The notes beneath the pieces were generated by a model, which saw only the letters and a program-made list of their open reading frames with translations, was not told the DNA's origin and did not search any database. 9,440 nt of DNA, from NCBI GenBank assembly GCA_021802085.1, contig JAKAAZ010000138.1, forward strand, positions 1 through 9,440, in the 5' to 3' direction. Position numbers and translations under genes: made by a program. The first letter of the stretch is position 1, and every line of letters starts with the position of its first letter. Shown here piece after piece: positions 7,301-9,440 of the stretch. This DNA comes from Acidobacteriota bacterium (GTDB lineage Bacteria > Acidobacteriota > Terriglobia > Terriglobales > Acidobacteriaceae).

Positions 7301-7632
7301 GACACATCGACGCGGGTAGTCGTGTTGACCGGAACGCTTACGCCGTTCGTGATTTTTTTCTCAAAGCCGGAAGCGGTCACGGTTATTGTATAGGTGCCAG
7401 GGAGTAGCAAGGTAAAGTTATAATTGCCACTCTCATTGGCGTTCGCTGTGGTAACAGTGCCTGTGCCCTGATTTGTAATTGACACCAGAGCATTTGGAAT
7501 GACCGAACCAGCTTGATCGGTAACTGTACCGACAAGCGTTGCCGTTACGGCCTGCGCAAGACCACGCGGCACAGCCCCTGCAATTATCAGAACAGTAAAC
7601 AGCAGCGCAAGAACAATGGTCTTCGTTTTCAC
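4306..7632 (-). CDS. TonB-dependent outer-membrane receptor with carboxypeptidase-regulatory-like domain (Oar-like)
   Basis: The 1,108-residue protein is an outer-membrane transporter of the acidobacterial Oar-like type, which imports large substrates using energy from TonB. A signal peptide covers about 1-28 (Lys-rich start, hydrophobic core, cleavage near GLAQA). A carboxypeptidase-regulatory-like beta-sandwich follows at about 30-112 (ATLVGTVTDQAGSVIPNALV). The plug domain covers about 120-250, including LQIEGIDDNE and APEFGRSAGAVTNVILKSG. The rest is the beta-barrel, beginning near NYYGAALGGPIVKDHTFFFG and ending in the terminal Phe typical of outer-membrane proteins. No clear TonB box was identified. 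A TTG at 7647 would add five residues, but GTG at 7632 has a G-rich ribosome site about eight bases away and gives a cleaner signal peptide. No SusD-like partner is present. The adjacent enzymes suggest a sugar-containing ligand, which is inference. Confidence 0.93.
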   Translation of the reverse strand: MKTKTIVLALLFTVLIIAGAVPRGLAQAVTATLVGTVTDQAGSVIPNALVSITNQGTGTVTTANANESGNYNFTLLLPGTYTITVTASGFEKKITNGVSVPVNTTTRVDVSLGLGSASQTITVTDQAPLLQTDRADVSAQIDSEQIVDLPVGNGQNFQELESLVPGVSAPIYDHSSFFDPQNSQSFDVNGQSELSNNLQIEGIDDNERTGLLQVYIPAAAAIQTVNVETSNYAPEFGRSAGAVTNVILKSGTNAFHGSAYEFNQISALEARNYFNNTAPRPRQTYNYYGAALGGPIVKDHTFFFGDFMRNTNYTSAYTLLTVPTADFDAGNLSASPTPIYDPQTGNPDGTGRQQFPGNIIPPTRISPIATKVLALVPLPNVPGAGVTNNYQANPVFDQSVTQFDVKLDQTLRAVDHLAYRYSWEKNTTYQQPIFGNSAGGPAAGGFEGTGTNNVFNTALEYTHVFSPKLFVEARGGIDHYRNNALPAGNGLDTATQLGIPGVNVSPFTSGAPTISINSYSSPLIGYSSSMPWERGETNIDLVNDWTKLLGNHSIKFGVEVRRVRDDLTQGQTYGPRGVFTYADGQTALNTPGGKTSYGNDFASFLLDLPNSVGRDVNVGDASWRQTLYFVYLQDTWQATSRLTATYGLRWEFYPPANPRESGGFSQYNPVTNSLEVAGYGNIPKDLGMNVNAKDFEPRIGLAFRATPRMVVRAGFGISHTPFQDNNYAFNYPVRQNIAYSSLSSYTPAVQSNNVTIENMAAGFPPESKPVIPADGIIPNAAKSSAWTTVNTGYRDPYVMSYNLTVQRDLGQKWTADVAYVGNQGREIPGNYNMNAGFVAGAGAAGQPEYATFGRTAGTELLPRQTSSNYNSLQARLEHSLSKRLISTSAYAWQKAMGYNSSGGGLGGYSFYIDFQRNYARTTWDRSQTFVQSFVYTLPLGKGERLANSGIPATLLGGWQASGLLSADTGTPMLFTASGAQLNAPSNTQVPNEIKPFRKLHGIGTKHPWFDTSAFVQPTTTALGNMGQNVYSGPALVTFDASLQRTFDIHGDINLNFRVQAFNALNHPVFANPTTSLTSASFGQVTSTLGGADSSAGSRALQIAATLHF

Positions 7633-7872
7633 TGAACAGCCCCCCAAATGTTTATAGCCATAACTTTGCCTACAGACCTGACCCTGGTTCGATCAGTCGG
7701 CAGGCCCTTTATCGAAGCGACATCATATATAGTTTGCAGACGGTACAAATGTCAACAATATTTTTTTTTACCCCCATTCGGCGGCAATTTTTACGGAAAT
7801 TGTCATGGCGGTCGCAGGCCGGCGACGGGAACTTCCAGGGACAAACGCGAAAATTGGGTCTCGAAGAAGACT
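7633..7872. other. 240-bp gap between ROK and receptor genes
   Basis: It contains the receptor promoter (7726-7755). An inverted repeat CAATTT/AAATTG lies near 7785-7802. A GC-rich hairpin with arms GTCGC/GCGAC sits at 7811-7826, neither followed by a U-run on the minus strand, so no standard terminator separates the two genes. A run of nine T on the plus strand (about 7761-7769) makes an A-tract just upstream of the -35 box on the transcribed strand. Confidence 0.5.
7726..7755 (-). promoter_or_regulatory. Strong sigma70-type promoter for the receptor gene
   Basis: On the minus strand a perfect TTGACA (7755-7750) is followed after 18 bp by TATATA (7731-7726), and an A-tract lies just upstream where an UP element would be. 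The predicted transcript starts near 7719, giving a leader of about 85 bases before the GTG at 7632. The promoter lets the receptor, and possibly the cupin, be expressed independently of the ROK gene. Confidence 0.65.
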
Positions 7873-9042
7873 CTACGCTGGGTCCTCGTTCATCACCAGC
7901 GCCACAGCGCTGCGCAGGCGCGCTGTGTTTCCTTCCAACGAGGGTCGAACTTTCGGCGTGTGCGCCATCGGGTTCTGCTTCATCTCCGCCTGCACGGAGG
8001 GGTTGAATAGGTACCATGCCATTGTCACCTCGCCCACGACTACGATCTCGCTCGGAGCGAGCGCGGATGTGATCATGTTCAGGCCCCTGCCCAGAGCGTG
8101 CGCCATCCTTTCAATGGCTGCGAGGGCGCTAGGATCGCCGTCCTGCGCCATTTTGATTAGGGCATCGAAGGTCTTTGGTGGCTCGCTGCCGCTGATCTCT
8201 TGAAAGTAGCGAAGCCCTGCGCGGTTGGAGGCCGTCGTCTCCCAACAACCGTGGCTGCCGCAGCCGCATCTGAGGCCGTTGGGCTCAACTTGTACGTGGC
8301 CGAACTCGCCAGCCATGCCGTCCTCGCCACGGAGCAGATGACCGTTGGCGAAGATGCCCGTGCCGATACCCTCTGACACGTTGACCACCACCAGATCGTG
8401 CGCGCCATCGCTCTCTCCAAACCATACTTCCGACAGAGCGCAGGCGTTGGCTACATTGTCCATCTCGACGCGAAGGCCGGTTGCGCGCTGCATGCGCGAC
8501 TTCAAGCCGAGCGCGGACCAGTTCAGATTCGGCGCGAAAACCGGCTTCTGAAGGCTGCGATCCATGCGTCCCGGAAGACTGATGCCGATGCCGTCGAAGG
8601 ACTTGTCGGAATTCGCTGCCATCAGCTTTTTGACAGCTGATGTAATGGCATGGATGGCCTTTGCGGAGTTCTCCTGCAGCGGGACAAGATTTTGGGCGAG
8701 GATGCGTCCGCCTATATCCGTTACGGCCACTGTGGTGCGCAGGGGATGGACATCCACCGCGATCACGGCGCGTTGATTGTTGAGTTGCAGAAGGATTGGC
8801 CGACGTCCACGGGGCAGTTTAGCTGTGGCGCCCTCCACGATCCAGTGCTCCTTGATGAGATCCTCGACTATCAGGGAGACCGTGCTCCGCTGCAGGCCGG
8901 AGATCCGAGCAATGTCCGCGCGAGACAGCGGCTGGTGGATGCGAATGAGGTTGAAGACGAGGTTGCGATTGATCTGCCGCGGCGTCGTGTTGGACGCGCT
9001 TTGGCGGCGAGTGAAGTTGAATCGCTGGGGTGATTGTGTCAT
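7873..9042 (-). CDS. ROK-family transcriptional regulator
   Basis: The 389-residue protein joins an N-terminal winged helix-turn-helix (about 21-70, LSRADIARISGLQRSTVS) to a ROK sugar-kinase-like domain, the layout of repressors such as XylR, NagC and Mlc, which release DNA on binding a sugar. The ROK zinc motif is intact: His249, Cys259, Cys261 and Cys266 in GHVQVEPNGLRCGCGSHGCW. The kinase machinery is not: the phosphate loop normally DxGxT reads DVHPLR (97-102), and DNVANA (195-200) has Val197 where kinases have the catalytic Asp of ENDANA. It should therefore bind but not phosphorylate sugar. The frame extends to 9231, but that extension does not resemble a protein domain, so the ATG at 9042 is preferred although its ribosome site is poor. 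It is first in the cluster and probably controls it. Confidence 0.9.
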   Translation of the reverse strand: MTQSPQRFNFTRRQSASNTTPRQINRNLVFNLIRIHQPLSRADIARISGLQRSTVSLIVEDLIKEHWIVEGATAKLPRGRRPILLQLNNQRAVIAVDVHPLRTTVAVTDIGGRILAQNLVPLQENSAKAIHAITSAVKKLMAANSDKSFDGIGISLPGRMDRSLQKPVFAPNLNWSALGLKSRMQRATGLRVEMDNVANACALSEVWFGESDGAHDLVVVNVSEGIGTGIFANGHLLRGEDGMAGEFGHVQVEPNGLRCGCGSHGCWETTASNRAGLRYFQEISGSEPPKTFDALIKMAQDGDPSALAAIERMAHALGRGLNMITSALAPSEIVVVGEVTMAWYLFNPSVQAEMKQNPMAHTPKVRPSLEGNTARLRSAVALVMNEDPA

Positions 9043-9225
9043 TCCGGGAGTCTTCAAATTCGTCAGAACGCTCCTTGAGTCCGTGGAAGCAATACATTGA
9101 TCCGTCGATCCAGTCGCATTGTGCGATTCCAATCCAAAGCCAGGAATCTGCGGGAGGCATCGAACGTAACACCAGCGAGCCAATAAAAGCTGCCCTCTCT
9201 CCGAGCAATAGCTTCCTTGATTCTG

Positions 9226-9236
9226 GAACAAACAAT
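9226..9236. promoter_or_regulatory. Shared 11-base motif GAACAAACAAT (possible ROK operator), copy 2
   Basis: Identical in sequence and orientation to 3574-3584. It sits about 185 bp upstream of the preferred ROK start and about 45 bp downstream of the candidate -10 box, where autoregulation by a roadblock would be possible. On the minus strand it is framed by GATT and AATC. Confidence 0.3.
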
Positions 9237-9278
9237 CTTTATATCATCAAGGTTCGATCTACTTTGTAGCATGTTTGA

Positions 9279-9306
9279 ACTATATTTGCATCCACGAACT
9301 TGATAA
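9279..9306 (-). promoter_or_regulatory. Weak candidate promoter for the ROK gene
   Basis: On the minus strand TTATCA (9306-9301) and TATAGT (9284-9279) are separated by 16 bp. The match is moderate and the leader to 9042 would be about 230 bases. An alternative is an outward TATAAT inside the IS end (9330-9325). Confidence 0.3.
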
Positions 9307-9333
9307 CGTAGGATATTTTTGGGAATTATATAC

Positions 9334-9362
9334 TTTACTCCCTGAGCTAACCTATCTAGAAT
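9334..9362 (+). promoter_or_regulatory. Candidate transposase promoter in the right IS end
   Basis: TTTACT (9334-9339) and TAGAAT (9357-9362) have a 17-bp spacer. Transcription would start about at the ATG at 9369, implying a leaderless or nearly leaderless message. Confidence 0.4.
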
Positions 9363-9368
9363 GAGCAC

Positions 9369-9440
9369 ATGAGCAGATCGACGATCAGTGCTTACGCCTT
9401 TTTCAAGCGGTTCCCCAATGAATCAGCCGCTCGGGGACAC
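9369..9440 (+). CDS. Transposase, N-terminal fragment (IS1595-like), right IS copy
   Basis: Twenty-four codons from the ATG at 9369 to the window edge, identical in protein sequence to the left fragment as far as both are visible. The frame is blocked just upstream by TAG at 9357-9359, and no strong Shine-Dalgarno precedes the ATG. It reads away from the sugar cluster. The family call depends on the short N-terminal pattern FFKRFPNESAAR and is provisional. Confidence 0.6.
   Translation, partial: MSRSTISAYAFFKRFPNESAARGH

Larger units (their letters stand above)
9043..9320. other. 278-bp region between the ROK start and the right IS
   Basis: Upstream region of the regulator. It contains a weak promoter candidate (9279-9306), the shared GAACAAACAAT motif, and GGTTCGATC (9251-9259), which also occurs upstream of the receptor at 7686-7694. 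Open frames crossing it into the IS show no recognisable domain. The IS boundary at 9320/9321 may have cut off part of the original control region. Confidence 0.4.
9321..9440 (+). mobile_element. 5' end of an insertion sequence, right copy (IS1595-like), cut by the window edge
   Basis: This is the second copy of the element at 1-127, in opposite orientation, with 119 of 120 bases the same. It starts GGGAATTATATAC at 9321 and reads rightward out of the window. The flanking base pairs inside the cluster (128 onward and before 9321) share nothing beyond the boundary. The target-site duplication cannot be checked because the outer flanks are not in the window. Confidence 0.75.

Noticed and set aside
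7785..7826. Hairpins downstream of the ROK gene as a terminator
   Set aside because: Stems are only five or six base pairs and no U-run follows on the transcribed strand; the nearby homopolymer is A-rich in the transcript.
9043..9231. N-terminal 63-residue extension of the ROK regulator
   Set aside because: It lies before the conserved helix-turn-helix, looks like translated non-coding DNA, and covers the shared motif. The ATG at 9042 gives the normal family length.
9063..9368. 101-codon minus-strand frame spanning the IS end and ROK upstream region
   Set aside because: It starts inside the IS, antisense to the transposase promoter region, and crosses the element boundary. It has no recognisable domain.
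1..9440. End inverted repeats as a fold-back or self-chimera artefact
   Set aside because: The copies differ at one base (98 against 9350), are separated by 9.2 kb of unique sequence, and each reads as a plausible transposase N-terminus. Two real copies of an IS fit better, though a contig break within the repeat remains possible.

Overview
The window looks like a piece of an Acidobacteriota chromosome, probably the class Terriglobia. The main reasons are a 1,100-residue TonB-dependent receptor with an N-terminal carboxypeptidase-regulatory-like (Oar/Cna-B type) domain, and its company of a ROK-family regulator, Gfo/Idh/MocA and sugar-phosphate-isomerase/epimerase-like proteins with twin-arginine signals. 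Base composition is moderate in the genes and AT-richer in the gaps. This assignment is inferred from gene style; no rRNA or other marker is present.

All six complete genes lie on the minus strand, so the biological order runs from high to low coordinates: ROK transcriptional regulator (9042-7873), TonB-dependent outer-membrane receptor (7632-4306), small cupin (4219-3803), Gfo/Idh/MocA oxidoreductase (3532-2213), first TIM-barrel isomerase/epimerase-like protein (2199-1315) and second TIM-barrel isomerase/epimerase-like protein (1180-149). The oxidoreductase and the gene after it are 13 bp apart, with the Shine-Dalgarno beside the stop codon, so they are probably translationally coupled. A good sigma70-type promoter precedes the receptor. 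An 11-base motif (GAACAAACAAT on the plus strand) occurs upstream of both the regulator and the oxidoreductase.

The four enzyme-like genes in a row all begin with a twin-arginine (Tat) motif, which suggests that a whole set of oxidoreductase, two TIM-barrel enzymes and a cupin works outside the cytoplasm. With the outer-membrane receptor this looks like a carbohydrate or glycoside capture-and-oxidation locus under a sugar-sensing ROK repressor. The family mix resembles known 3-keto-glycoside or C-deglycosylation chemistry, but the substrate cannot be read from the sequence.

Both ends of the window carry the same 120-bp sequence in inverted orientation (8-127 and 9321-9440, one mismatch). Each copy is the 5' end of an insertion sequence: a terminus starting GGGAATTATATAC, a candidate promoter, and the first 24-26 codons of a transposase resembling the IS1595 family, pointing outward. 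The cluster is therefore bracketed by two divergently oriented copies of one IS, as in a composite transposon. Alternatively, the sequence simply stops inside a repeated element on both sides. No RNA genes or CRISPR arrays were seen.
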